From NCBI GenBank assembly GCA_038049695.1, contig CP142458.1:41137501-41201500 (forward strand): a stretch of DNA of 64,000 bases. The letters are read 5' to 3'. Source of the DNA: Cinnamomum chago. Taxonomy: Eukaryota > Streptophyta > Magnoliopsida > Laurales > Lauraceae. Under the pieces are notes generated by a model. That model was given only the letters and a program-made list of their open reading frames with translations. It was not told where the DNA came from and searched no databases. Below, one piece after another: positions 30,114 to 41,805 of this stretch (its first letter is position 1; each line of letters starts with the position of its first letter). The position numbers were made by a program, and so were the translations under genes.

Positions 30114-31977
30114 ATGGACCTCATACCCTGTTAGTTACGTCTGGCTGAATAAGTTAAACTTAGCGCTTGTTGGGAGGCAACCCAATATACCCGTGTGTCG
30201 ACACCCTATGGTAAGAAATTCCAATTTATCTTCCTTTTTCTATTTTATTTATGTTATGCATAAACATTGGGGACAATGTTTAGGATAGGTTTGGGGGTGA
30301 GGCACTGCATTTCATGCATTGCATTTTGCATGTACATAAGTCTTGTTTTCCATTTATACCAAAAACCCTAAAATTTTAAAAAATTCCAAAATCACTAAAA
30401 ATCTGAAAAAATTTTAAAAATTGTCCATGGATTTTAGCTTGAAGAGTTGTCAACAGAAACTTTTTACACATTTAGCCACATGAATGTAGTCCAAGAGAAG
30501 AGCAAATCACTTCTGAGATACCTGAAAGAATCATTAGTGGAGACTAGAACCCATTGAGCGATTGAGCCTATCTATATCCGTTTGGGTGAGGACTCTTCTG
30601 TGCTATTCCTGAGTAGAATGAAGAGCTACTCCTAGAGCTTCTTAGTCCAGCATTTCCGATCTCATAAGTGCTATTCCTTGTTCTAACCATAGAGGTGACA
30701 TCAAAATGCGAAGAAACCTTGACTTGTAGCTTATGATGCATTTTGCTGAACTTAGGGGAAGATGATAGGCATTCTAAAAAGAAACCATGGCCAAAATTTT
30801 GAATCCACATTTTATATCCTTAGTAGCCTTCTTGAGCCTATCTTACAAGAAACCTTCCTTCATTGACTCAAGCCTTATCACCCACATATATATCATCCTT
30901 TTTGACCTATTGTTTTTTAGAAGGGTAATGATACATGATGAGAGGAAGGATTTGAGCATTAGCGTTGAAGACTTCACATGGGCTATAAAAAAATAGATGT
31001 TCTACAAAGGGATGACAATGGAATTTGAGAGTTGAAAGTCCAAAGAAAAAAGAAAAAAAAAAAAAAAAGAGAAAAAAAAAACCAAAAAAAGAAAAAAATA
31101 GAGAGAGAGAGAGAAAAAAAAAAATAGAAATGAGAACCAAAGAAAAAGATATGGGAAATCAAAGAAAATCAAGCACAAAAAAAAGAACAGAAAAGATAGA
31201 GTGGAATAAAGAACACAAAGCAAAAGAAGTGAAGACAGTTGAAGACCTTCCTATGAAGACTTGAAGACCCTTACCTTATCAAAAAACTTTAGCCATATTT
31301 AACCATTATCCCACCTATTAAACCCTAACCCCATTACAACCTATGAAAGACCTATTGGATCCTAAGAAAGGTTAGGTGTTGAATGAGTGAGAAGTTGAGT
31401 GAGCATTTCCACCTTCTATTGGTTATATCTTGTTCTATGAGATCAATCCTTCTATACATAAACTCCATTCTTCATCAATTATGTGAGTTCTTAGCCTTGT
31501 TCATACTCACATACTGGGAGTTAGTCAGTAAAATTTGTGTGCTTCCATTGTTGAGAGTATGACCTGTAAGGCTGTAGTCAAGGCGAAATGTATTTCGAAG
31601 GGGATTAAGGTTGTGTGAGATTCGACTTGAAGATTGCATGATTATTGGCTAAATACACACACATACACAGTTGGACTTAGGTATTGACTGTCATATCTTC
31701 AAGAGTTGGCTAGTATTCTTGCTAAGGACTGTTGGACACCAAAAATATTTTCTTTTCAAAATAAAAAGAATTTTGTGGGATTTATTCGCTGAAAACCCTC
31801 ACGAGACAAAACTCGTCCACTAGGGGAAACCTAGGGGTTTAACGGCTTGTTGCACGAGCTAAGTGCAACCGCGATTCCTGCGAAAGTGAGTTAGGATCTT
31901 TATTGTGTTTTCTTGCATATTGTTTAGTTTTTCTTCATAGTTTTGCTCGGGACTAGCAAAATGTAGGTTTGGGGGTG
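30114..31977 (+). other. Athila 3' untranslated region
   Basis: It begins shortly before the GCGCTTGTTGGGAGGCAACC motif (about 30165) common after pol in Athila/Tat. A purine-rich A/GA tract lies at 31035-31200 and makes spurious Lys-rich frames. No env-like protein with signal peptide or membrane segment is seen. Confidence 0.7.
31965..31977 (+). other. Polypurine tract of the Athila element
   Basis: AGGTTTGGGGGTG directly precedes the 3' LTR start TGATGAG. The identical 13-mer also occurs at 30287-30299, 1.7 kb upstream. Confidence 0.8.
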
Positions 31978-33777
31978 TGATGAGTGTTAAATATTGCATA
32001 TTTTACCCCTCATTAGTCCGAGTTTTATCAACATCTCATATGCATATCATTTGCCTTACACAGAGATTTTATCATTCTATCACATTAACGGATTATCGGA
32101 TTATCATGTATAATCCGATTATTTGTAGCACATTTTTATGAATTTCTCTTGTGTAGGTGGACCCCGTGACTATCCTAACATTCCGGCTAGTGTCCCAAGC
32201 CATCAAGAAGAGATTTCAATAAAGAAATTACATGAAGAAATCTTAGGAAGTGTTGAAGAATTCCAAAATAAGAGGAGAAGACTTTATGGATAAAAGAAGT
32301 CATTTTCTAGCACAAAGGATTTGTTGGTGTATTGGTTGGAGCTTGGGTTGGTATGGAATAGGTTATGGGTTCAAATCCTAACAATTGCATATTATTATTT
32401 TTTTTCCATCCAACTCACCTCTCCATGTGAAAGGATATGAGCCAATCAAAGCTTGCCATGGCACAAATCCATGTGAAAGGATATGAGCCAATCAAAAGCC
32501 TCCAAGTTGAAGGACCACATAAAGCAAAAGGCACATATGCTTTTGGAAGGAAAGTTTGTTGCAACCAATCAAATTGAAGCTATCCATGTGAAAACAAAAG
32601 AGCCAATGAAAAGCCTCCAAGTTGAATTCAAGCAATGCATGTGAAAGCAAATAAGCCAATCAAAAGCCTTCAAGTTACAACTAATCAAATGGAAGCAATC
32701 CTTGTGAAATGAAATGAGCCAATCAAATGTCTTCAATGTTCCTATAAATTAGAATGTTTTTGTAGAGTGAGGGGGATCTTTTGGCAAGTTAGTCTTCTTG
32801 CAATTTTATTTTTACTATTAGATTGTAATTAGGAGCTTCTTTGTAACTAATCTAGAGAGAGAGTGTGTATTCGAAAATCATTAATGAAGATTTGGAGCTC
32901 TTTCTTGATGTTTAGTGGCTAAGGCTCTTGGATTAGGCTCTCCTTTTGAAGCTAAGTAATGTGATTAGTTCAATTATATGCATGTTTTAGTTCAAATTCC
33001 TTACTTTTGCCTTCATTGATTAATAGATCTTAAATCTAATTGTGTTAATCTCTCTCATTTTTCATGCTCTATCTCTACACTTGATGCTTGGATAATCTCA
33101 ATTGATGCTTTGTAGTTGGATTAAGTTCTCTCACATAGCATGCTCTAGAGCCCTTATCTTTGATCTTTTGTAGCTTGATTTTGATGATTTATTGTTAGGG
33201 TGGCTAAATAATGATTTAGGATCTTGGCCTTTTGTCTTCTTTATTTTGATCTTCATTGTTATATCATCCAACCCAATTAGGCAAAAGATTGCTAATTGGA
33301 TTGTAGATTTGGGAGTTGAATTAGAACATGCATTGGTTGAATTAATCTCATACTTGGTGGATTTTGGATTGCCTAATCTCTTCTTTTATCATTGTTAATT
33401 TAAATCCTTGTTTGATTTGTTATTTTACTTTTTAGATTGTTAGATATACATTTCACATAACTTGTTTTAAAATCCACACATTTCACACCACATCTTCACC
33501 TTAAATCTTCCATTCCCACCACCACTCATCCACTAGTTTAGTGTAGATCTTATTAATTTCATTGTTAATTAGTTGTTTACATTGCATAGTTTATTAGTTT
33601 TAATTATTCACTTCATTTGTCTATATTAGCTATATCTTAGTTCAATTCTACATTTATTGGATTCATTGCTTGTTCCATCCTCTCCTCGTGGGATCGATAA
33701 TCCGGACTCTTTAGTCCTTTACTACTTGATGACACCGTAGTCTTGCGGTTAAGCGTTACACATCTAAGTGTCGATCA
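31978..33777 (+). repeat. 3' LTR of the Athila-like element
   Basis: 1800 bp, about 99.8 percent identical to the 5' LTR by eye. TATA box at 32743. It ends TCGATCA at 33777 but is followed by AGTTCT and rearranged host sequence instead of the expected GGGAC target copy. Confidence 0.92.
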
Positions 33778-33804
33778 AGTTCTTTGGCATCTGAGACTCC
33801 ATTT
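33778..33804 (+). other. Aberrant junction filler after the Athila 3' LTR
   Basis: Bases 33778-33783 (AGTTCT) equal the spacer between the 5' LTR and the primer site, the end of an untrimmed cDNA. A 22-base copy of host LTR sequence from 13807-13828 follows (33783-33804, sharing one T), then the 304-bp repeat begins. Confidence 0.85.
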
Positions 33805-34108
33805 CTCAGGAGCACCAAACACAGTATCCTTTGGCATCTGAGACTCCATTTAGGGATCTAATTACCGGAGATGGGCCTGGACCTGAACGTGGTCCACTAC
33901 CTAGGATTGGACTGTTGTTATTTTCCCTGTTGACTCTCTTACTGAAGTTCATACTTCACCTTTCTTATTTACTGCCACTCTTATATCCTTAGTATAGCTT
34001 TTAACTGTTAATTAAATGGAAATGGATGACCTGAACTGAGGATATCTTAGAGGTGACCCGATGGTATGATTTGAAGATCATTGACCCGTGTCCGTGGCTA
34101 GGCGGGAC
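33805..34108 (+). repeat. 304-bp direct repeat, right copy
   Basis: Copy of 13782-14085 ending in the same GGGAC. The family B LTR then continues uninterrupted at 34109. Confidence 0.9.
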
Positions 34109-34800
34109 CTTATTGCGCCTAAGTATGGATGTGTTAAACCTTTAGAATTGGAGAGGTGGACTGTATTAGTGTTATAACTCCTTATGGATGAGGATGAGTT
34201 GATTATCAATAGAAATGGATATGTTGCCTCGTTTGGACTGTTTAGACCATGCCATGTGTTGATGGGCCTTGGTATGGATCCAACGAGTGGGCTTGGACTT
34301 GGATTGCGATCCATGGACTATTTGATGAATGAACCTCTTAGAGACTTGGTTAGGACCTTGTTCACGCAAGGCAAAGCCTAGACATACACAGACCCTTAGA
34401 ATTATTCTTGAGTCGGCATAGACATTCACTCGGTTGACTTAAGCTCAGCCTGTGGACTGATCATCCCCGGTAGGAGCTATTATGAGTGATGAGTGATGAG
34501 TGAGCTATCATGATGAGCTATGTTTGTAAACGGACAGTGTGATACCAAATTCAGTCTCCCCGAGTGATGAGTGTGATGAGACTGATGAGTGATTTGCGGG
34601 GTTAGTAATCCCTAGCACTGGTGAGATTCCCCGCCGTAACTGTGTTCAGTATGGGAGGGCCGCGGCATAATATCCCGCGGTATTCCAGCTCGTGTGAATG
34701 TGCCATATTGTAGTAGATTAGATGGTGTATATTTATCCTGATTTCTTATGTTTATCTTGCTCAACTGCCTAGATCATTTACCTTGTTATTCTTTAAACTA
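34109..34800 (+). mobile_element. Plus-strand LTR of family B, second part
   Basis: Continuation of 12319-14085. The segment 34620-34760 is the plus-strand equivalent of the reverse complement of 2400-2520. Short GATGAGT repeats lie at about 34480-34590. It stops at about 34760-34800 where the truncated minus-strand gag begins, so the LTR end and any target duplication are lost. Confidence 0.65.
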
Positions 34801-35735
34801 TATACCTGCCTCTTGTTATGATGGTTCCTTTGATGCTGATAGTTCTGCTGCTGCTGGGCTGGACCCTTGCCTTGCACCTTGAGGATCTTGTTGTGGAAGT
34901 TTTCGAACTTGTAGGCTCTCTTCACAGCTTCATCAAAAGTTACCGGTGGCACCACTCCGGTGGCATCTCTCTCAATGAAGGGATTGAGCCCGTCAAAGAA
35001 TTTAGCAATCTTCTTCTCCACCGTATCTATTAACTCCGGGGCATACCTAGACAATCTCTCAAACTTAGTAAGATATTCCAAGACTGTCATGTTCCCCTGC
35101 ACCAACTGTTGAAACTCTATAGCCTTCTGCTTCTTGACGTGGGCGGGCACATATTTGTCATGAAACTGCCTCTTGAAATTTGCCCAAATCTCAGCATCAG
35201 GCATTGTTCTATATTCTTCTCTCACTGTCTTCCACCATCTATCTGCTGTGCCAACAAAAAGGGATGTTGCAAGCTTCACTCTATCTGCTCCTGTACACTG
35301 AAAGATCTCAAATATGTTCTCTGTGTGCTCTAGCCAATCATCTGCAGCTATGGGGTCCTCTTCCCCAAGAAACTCCTTTGGAGCCCTCTTCCTGAACCGT
35401 TCAAATAAGGCATTTGGATCATTTTGCCTTTGGTTTATGACTATGGCAGGTTGTGGTTGCACCGGTTCGGGTCTCCTCTGCAAGACCTCAAGCAATTGCC
35501 TCTGCATTTCTTGCATCTCTCTAGCATGGTCTTCCTCTCTCTTCAGCATTTGTTCTTATAACCTCGCTTGATTTTCATTAGCCTGACGCTGCTGATCAAG
35601 CATTGCCCTCATCATATCCTGGAATTGGTTAGGTGGATGACCATGGTTCTCAACTATATCTTCTTCTAAAGGCCCTGTATGCTCACTATTGCTTGCAGTA
35701 GGGTTGCCATTCAATGGTCTCTTACGTGGAGGCAT
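34761..35735 (-). pseudogene. gag: Ty3 chromovirus (Tekay-like) gag, truncated
   Basis: The minus-strand frame starts at MPPRKRP (ATG at 35735). It has one TAA stop at 35556-35558, after which the same frame continues from 35555. Recognisable gag features are a Gln-rich N-terminal segment, a FRKRAPKEFLGEEDP motif, DDWLEHTENIF, a tryptophan pair in ADRWWKTV, a FKRQFHDKYVP segment, and LVQGNMTVLEYLTKFERLSRYAPEL typical of the retrotransposon gag domain. The last dozen or so codons (34761-34800) probably come from the adjoining family B LTR. The zinc knuckle, protease and pol are missing. It lies directly downstream (on its strand) of a primer site and LTR, so it is the 5' end of one element. 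Confidence 0.85.
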
Positions 35736-35881
35736 GATGCTGCAAAACAAATGGTTAGCACATAATAATCCAATAAAAGGGTCACACATTGCTCACACGA
35801 TACTAGCTAACGAAAGATCTAACGGATCCTCGCCACGTCCTTAGGATTTCTAGTTTCTTTTAATTGCTTGAAACACGTCTC

Positions 35882-35893
35882 GCTCTGATACCA
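35882..35893 (-). other. Primer binding site (tRNA-iMet) of the Tekay-like element
   Basis: On the minus strand this reads TGGTATCAGAGC, complementary to plant initiator tRNA-Met, three bases after the LTR end ...CGCGACA. Confidence 0.88.
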
Positions 35894-35896
35894 GTC

Positions 35897-38800
35897 TGTC
35901 GCGACCCCGGACCGGGAGACCCCAATCCGGGATCGGGACTAAGGATTGGTGTTATTAAGATGATTATTCAAGAGGATTACCCACATCCTCAAAATAATCT
36001 TATTTAATTTCCCACAGGTGTCCGCGGTGAGGATATCAAAACCTTGCATGGATATTTCTTTTTAATGCGGAAGCGTGTAGCAAATCAAATTGTTAGACTA
36101 TCTCTAGTCATGCAAGCATTTACATCAATATCAAACTGTATCAGAAAGGGCAATGATACATAGCAATGTTTCCCAAAAGTTGTTAAAGTTAGACAAGTTA
36201 TCATTTAGTTACAATCCCCAAAATTAGAGGCCAACAAAGGCCAATATTACAAAATAATAACCCAAAGAATAGTTAACAAGTCCTTCCCAAAATGTTACGC
36301 CTCTTGGCAACCCGATGTCTACATGACATCGTCAGCACGCCACTCAACTAGAGGCTGCAGCTCACCTACCGCCTCCTCCGGCTCCTCCTCAAGGAAACCG
36401 GCAACGGGACCTGAGTACCAAAGCAAAGGATCAGACACGACGGTCTGGCAAGAGAATGACAAGATACAACAACAATAATAGAGGAAATCTCTTGAAAAGC
36501 ATATAAATCTGTTTAAGCAAGAACTCTCATAAAGCAGGTAAATCATTTGCTATAAAACAAGTAAACAAGATAAAACATATGAGGTAACCAAGGAATCGGG
36601 AATGACAAGGTGGCAATCACATAAAGCTAAGTCCTCTGTCACTAAAGTGACAACAGTATCACGGGACGTTGATCTCAGTCACACAAGGTGAGGAGAAACA
36701 ACGTATACATATATACAATATAACTATACGGGAACGGGACCACGGTAGCGAACCGGGTATCGGGACGGGGCCACGGTGGTAAACCGGGCATCGGGATCCA
36801 AACTGCAGCTGGCGGGACGGGAGAGGGATTTCCAAGTCAGTGGATCAGACTGACAAGGTATCCAAGCTTAGTGATGCCGACTCATAGGTTAAAACCAATC
36901 GAGACATATCAAGTATTCAAGTACAGTAAGTAAACGGGTAAAACGGGGGTGCTCAAGGGCACACTGTCTTTTCATGTCGGGCAACACATTTCGGGACAAT
37001 TCACTGTCACTATTGTAGCTCCAAAGCTTTTGAGAAAACAAGTCATGCGGTGAAATTCCTGGGAATGAGGTGAAACAATGCACTATAATGAAATTCGGGC
37101 GAAATATCAATTTAGAAATCCAACTAAGTGAATAGGGGTCCCGTATGTCTACTATAGCCCTTACTTGGTACTCTTTGAGTTTTGAGACATTCCGGGCTCC
37201 TTATGCACTTCTACGATTTTCCAAATTTCGAATGACATATTTGTGATATGGTTTCTTTCACGGAGGCCTTGTACAATGCCTCAAGGATCTCCTTCGACTG
37301 ATAAAGCTCAGTGCTTGATCGAACCATAGAAACTGGCTCGAATGAGGAATTCTCTGAAACCTGGGGAATTTCGGTCACCTGGGGTCACCTGGCGGTTAGC
37401 CGCCGTTGGGGCATGCGGCTAGCCGCTGAGTGACCGCCCAGCTGACCGCCACTGTGCTGCAGGAGATACAGCTTACTGGAAGGCTGGCCGCCCAAAAGCG
37501 GTTACCTGGCGGTTAGCCGCTGATGCATTCGGCGGTTAGCCGCTGGGTAACCGTGGAGCTGACCGGATTTCAGGGGAGATTTCTGATGCTCTCTGGAAAG
37601 GTAACCGAGAGTGGGCGGTTGGCTAGCGGTTAGCCGCCGATGTGTTCAGCGGTTAGCCGCTAGCTAACCGTGAGGCTGACCATGTTTTAAGGGGGAAAAC
37701 GATGCTCTCTGGAAAAGTCACCGCGGTGCGCGGTTAGATGGCGGTTAGCCGCCGATGGGTTCGGCGGTTAGCCGCTGGCTAACCGTGAGCTGACCGCTAG
37801 TTACGAAAATGCTCACTGTGCTCGGTTTTGAGTCATTTTCCTCCTCAAAACCATCTTCCTCACATCCACAAAGTCCTTACAATAATATTGAGCTAATAGC
37901 TCCTCCAATGCACCTCCTTACACTTCTCCAAATCCCCATTATGAATGCTCTCCATCACTTCTTCCATGTCAAGTCCAATGCAAAGAAAAAGGGAAGTAAA
38001 CCATTTCACAAACATTCATCTAGGCTATCACAAGGACAATAAATGCTCTACTAACATGTTTATAAAACCTTGCATGAAACTATCAAAATACATCATGAGC
38101 ATTTATTTCAAACAAACCTCATTAATGAAAGTATGGAAAATCCATAAAGACTATACCAAATCATTTCAAAATTAAAAACATCCAAACATTCACTTGCCTC
38201 TAATCCAAGCTAGCTGAAAACAAGTCTTTGATCACCTCTATTGCTCAAAGCCAAGCTACAATCAAAAATCCCCAAAACAACCCTAAAATGGGTTACACCA
38301 AGCTTGAAAATGAAAGAGCTTCCAATAATGCACATGTAGAATCTCAATGACTAGAGGAACACTAATCTAAGAGATGGAAATGATCACTTACTTGGATGAC
38401 CTTCAAATGAAGAGGACTAGTTCAAAGAAGATCTCAATGTTGATGAATCCCTCCACAAATAGTATCAATGGAAAGCTTGTGAGATGAGGGAGTGATTGGT
38501 GAGTTCCAATGCTTGATCTATGAACTATTGATATGGCTTGGAGATGAAGAAGCAAGAAGAAGAAGAAGAAGCAAGGGAAACCCTAGACTCAAATGTGTGC
38601 TGGAGCAAGGAAGAGTGAAATGAGAAATGGAGGGTTGGGTTCTCCTTTGTAAACAAATGAAGCTTGGGTCCCACAACTCAAGGTACTACATTAGCTGAAA
38701 TCATCTCTATCGGGGCTTCTAATGAATTCGACGAAGAAGAAATAAATGGTCGCCGAAATATCTAGTTCCCAAAAATTACATGTTTCACAGGTTTCGAGAA

Positions 38801-39167
38801 TATCGAGTTTTGGGTACAGACTTGGTGTGCAAATGACTGTTTTGCCCTCTAGGCTATGAAATCGGTTTTCGGGGTCTCGAATGAATACGGGATCAACATG
38901 AAAGTTGTTGAGATCTACAAGATGCATGCAACGGGCCAAAAACACAATTCACAACAAATCGGGAAATTCCTCGAGAAAATACAAAGCCGAAAAGGGAACC
39001 CCCAAAGGGCCCCACAAGTTACCAAAGCAAATCAAGACGATCGAATCAGCCCAAAACCAAAATCAAGGCTAATCCAAACCCATCTTAACCAGGAATCACT
39101 AATCAAGCTTAGCACTAACACGCAACTTAATTAGCACTAATCGGGATCACTCGGGTCGGGGTCTTAC
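35897..39167 (-). repeat. 5' LTR of the Tekay-like element (family D)
   Basis: The minus-strand start reads GTAAGACCCCGACCCG with the first T altered or lost, and it ends GGTCGCGACA. It contains the palindrome array at 37380-37800. Its D-family identity is clear from the same end sequences and from internal text such as GTGCCGACTCATAGG (36870-36890). Confidence 0.88.
37380..37800. repeat. GCGGTTAGCCGC palindrome array, minus-strand LTR
   Basis: Repeated GGCGGTTAGCCGC units with (C/G)A(C/T)G(T/C)(G/A)TTC(A/G)GCGG links and GCTCTCTGGAAA spacers. Same family as in D1, D2 and D4 but independently amplified. Confidence 0.75.
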
Positions 39168-40116
39168 TGTTGTGGACCTAGTTTTGGACCTTAGCATTGG
39201 ATCCTTGAAACTTAACTTGAGCCCAATGGACTCCTTATGTTAGAGGGTGTCCTTTGCGCACCGACTACTTGGAAAATGGGACTTTTGATGGAATTCTGTG
39301 CCGATGAAAACCCATAATATGTTGAGGGTCTTTTAACTTGATATTGTGTACTTGAAAATCTGAAATGTTGTTTAGCTTCAGGGGCACCAATCCGCTTTTA
39401 ATCCCAATATTTGGGTTTCAATTACACAAGAATCAAATGAAGGGTCTTAGCATATACTTGAGAGTTCGTTTTGAAAACTTAGTTTTGACGCGAAGAATAT
39501 CTTTTTGCACCTGTTTTGACTTATAACTATCAAGTTTTGCTTTGGTATCGGTTTGCACTAGTTTTGACTTATAAGTACCAAGTTTTGTTTTGGGTATCTG
39601 TTTGCACTCATTTAGACCATAAGTATCAGCTTTGTTTCGAATGGTTTTAAGAACCAAAAAGGGGACTACTTTTGTGCTTTTACATGTTAATAGCTTATGC
39701 TGTCTTGTCTTGTCTTGCTTGCACCATCCACCTTGTGTGGTCAATGAGGGAAATGTAAGAACTCGGTCTGGGCGGCACCCTTAACCATGGGGCAAAGCGT
39801 GTCAACCACGGGCTTCAAATGACGAGTCTCCACTAGCCCTCATTGAAAATATTCAGGTTGCTTGCTCCGTCCACCTCGTGTGGCGGAGGATATATTGTTT
39901 TGTCTTGTCTTGATAAGTAGTTTCCCCTATTTTCAACCTGTTTTGTATATGTATCGCTTTGCTTTGTGCATTCATGGATTCAAGTGAATACCACTGAGCT
40001 TGGACTGCCCCTTCAGTCTGATCCGCTATTCGGGGGTCCTTAAACATGTGGACTATCTGCTGATTAGTCGTGTATTATATTACACATCGTGTTTTGTTCC
40101 CATTCCCGGCCGGCTC
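39168..40116. mobile_element. LTR-like region E, left part
   Basis: Non-coding sequence with LTR-like text: AGGGGCACCAATCCGCTTTT resembles family B, and TGAGCTTGGACTGCCCCTTCAGTCTGATCCGCT resembles family D. It probably belongs to a related Ty3 LTR. It is split by solo LTR D4 and resumes at 43313. No ends identified. Confidence 0.4.
39507..39640. repeat. 48-49 bp tandem repeat, about 2.7 copies
   Basis: Units begin GCAC at 39507, 39555 and 39604 and contain GTTTTGACTTATAA and a TATCAAGTTTTG-like segment. No function apparent. Confidence 0.7.
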
Positions 40117-40616
40117 TGTAAGACCCCGTCCTGAGTGACCTCGATTAACATTAATAAAGTTGTGTTTTAGTTTTAAGCGTGTTTAGTGGATTTTGATTAA
40201 GTTGGGAATATAATAGATTTTGATATAGCTTTGGGAATTTTGATTTGCATTGTGATTAGTGGGGCCCTTTGGGGGTTCATTCTTTATGACCTTGCATGCG
40301 CTTAAGGACTTATCGGAGATTCTTGCGTTTTAATCTTTTTTTATTTGTATTGTTAACCCCTACAACTTTCATGTTGATCCTGTCCCCGTTCGAGATCCCG
40401 AAACCCGATTCCCTAGCATTGAGGGCAAAGTAGTCATTGTACACTAAATCTGTACCCAAAACTTGATATCCCCGAAACCTGAGAAATATATACTTTTTGA
40501 AAACTAGATATTTCGGCGATCATTTCTTCCTTCTTCGTCGAATTCATCCGAGATCCCGAAAGACATGATTTCAGCCCAAATGGTGTCTTAAGTAGTGGGA
40601 CCCATTCCCATTTGCT

Positions 40617-40624
40617 TATATAAG
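40617..40624 (+). promoter_or_regulatory. TATA box of solo LTR D4
   Basis: TATATAAG in TTGCTTATATAAGGAGAA, aligned with the D1 and D2 sites. Confidence 0.65.
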
Positions 40625-41461
40625 GAGAACCCATCTTCCTCATTTTCCTTTTTCCAGTACAAGCTTTAACCTAGGGTTTCTTGCAACTTTTTCCTTCTTC
40701 TTGCTCTCTCCATCTCAATCTCCCACCAAACTTGCACTAACATCAAAATGGACTTCACCACTCTCTTCCTCATCTTGAAGGGTACCTTTTGATACCATTC
40801 GTGAAGAAAACCTCCCATTCCAAGATCTTCTTTGAGCTAGCTCTTGCCATTTAAAGGTCATCCAAGTAAGCAATCTTCTCCATCTTCTAGATTTGTATTC
40901 TTCTAGTCCTAGAGAAGCTTCATCTCCATTATTGTGAGTTCTATCTTCTTCATTCATTGTTTGACCCATTTTAGGGTTTGTTTTGGGGGCTTTGTTTGTG
41001 CTTGTAGGATTCTTGAGAGAGCTTTGTTTAGTAGCTTGATTTCCTTGATTAGAAGACCCAAGGCAAGTGGATGAGTTAATATTATGAGCTTTCAATGGTT
41101 TTCATGAGGAATGTGGTCGATTTGTCATTTCCATTCATATTTATTGGCTTGCATTGATTTTTGAAATAAATGCTTTGAATGAACCTTGCTAAATCATTTA
41201 ATATTTTGGAAACATGTTGGTTATGGTACTTGTTGTCTTTTGGTTATATCTTAAATGGATGTTTGTGATTTGGTTTCTCTTTCCTCTTGTGGTTAAGAAG
41301 GAGGTGATGGAATGAACACATATTGGAGTTTTGGAGAAGTGTAGATAGATGTATTGGAGGAGCTCTTAGCTCAGTTTTATTGCAGGGATTAAATGGAAGT
41401 GAGGAGAATGATTTTGAGGAGGAAAAATGGCTCAAATCTGAACACAGTAGGTGTTTCCCGC

Positions 41462-41740
41462 ACCTGGCGGTCGACCAGCGGTCACCTGTCGGCTAGCCGT
41501 CTGGTGACTGACGGCTAACCGCCAGCTAGCCGAACAGTCGCGGTTACTTTTCTAGAGAGCAACATTTTCCTCCTGAAGGCACGGTCAGCCCCACGGTTAG
41601 CAAGCGGCTAACCGCCAGCCAACCGAACAATTTCGGTTACATTTCCAGTAACCTGTTTTTCTGTCAGGCCAACTGCGGTCAGCAGTGACTAACCGCCTAA
41701 CCCAACGGCGGCTAACCGCCATCTGACCGCTAGGTAACCG
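41462..41740. repeat. GCGGCTAACCGCC palindrome array in D4
   Basis: Same repeat type as 8388-8770, with fewer units. CACCTGGCGGTC, GGCTAGCCG and GGCTAACCGCCAGC-like units recur. Confidence 0.75.
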
Positions 41741-41773
41741 AAATCACCCAGACAACCATTCCAGAGAGCTCCT

Positions 41774-41805
41774 CGCTCGAGCGAACTCTCCGGTTCGCTC
41801 GAGCG
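41774..41805. repeat. Perfect 13-bp hairpin in D4
   Basis: CGCTCGAGCGAAC (41774-41786) and GTTCGCTCGAGCG (41793-41805) pair perfectly around the 6-nt loop TCTCCG. Confidence 0.9.

Larger units (their letters stand above)
14086..33777 (+). mobile_element. Athila/Tat-like Ty3 retrotransposon, nearly complete
   Basis: LTRs of 1805 bp (14086-15890) and 1800 bp (31978-33777) differ by about three substitutions and two small indels, so the insertion is young. A tRNA-Asp primer site follows the 5' LTR and a polypurine tract precedes the 3' LTR. The interior encodes gag, protease, reverse transcriptase, RNase H and integrase in the order of Ty3 elements. Gag is split by the nested element C1 (17793-25227), and one TAG codon interrupts the frame at 27453. 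No env-like frame is seen. The 5' end joins the host normally, but the 3' end does not (see 33778-34108). Confidence 0.92.
34801..39167 (-). mobile_element. Truncated Tekay-like chromovirus (5' LTR, primer site, gag)
   Basis: Read on the minus strand: 5' LTR of family D (39167 to 35897), primer site, about 150-nt leader, then gag cut at about 34800. Pol and the 3' LTR are gone. This element links the long D-type LTRs in the window to a chromovirus gag. Confidence 0.85.

Noticed and set aside
31025..31264. Lys/Glu-rich frame and antisense Phe-rich frames
   Set aside because: Products of the A/GA-rich low-complexity tract in the Athila 3' untranslated region.
30114..31977. Env-like gene expected in some Athila elements
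   Set aside because: No long frame, signal peptide or membrane segment on the plus strand.
12319..34800. A full family B element with Athila as its internal region
   Set aside because: The family B sequence is a single LTR interrupted by Athila; Athila has its own LTRs, primer site and polypurine tract.
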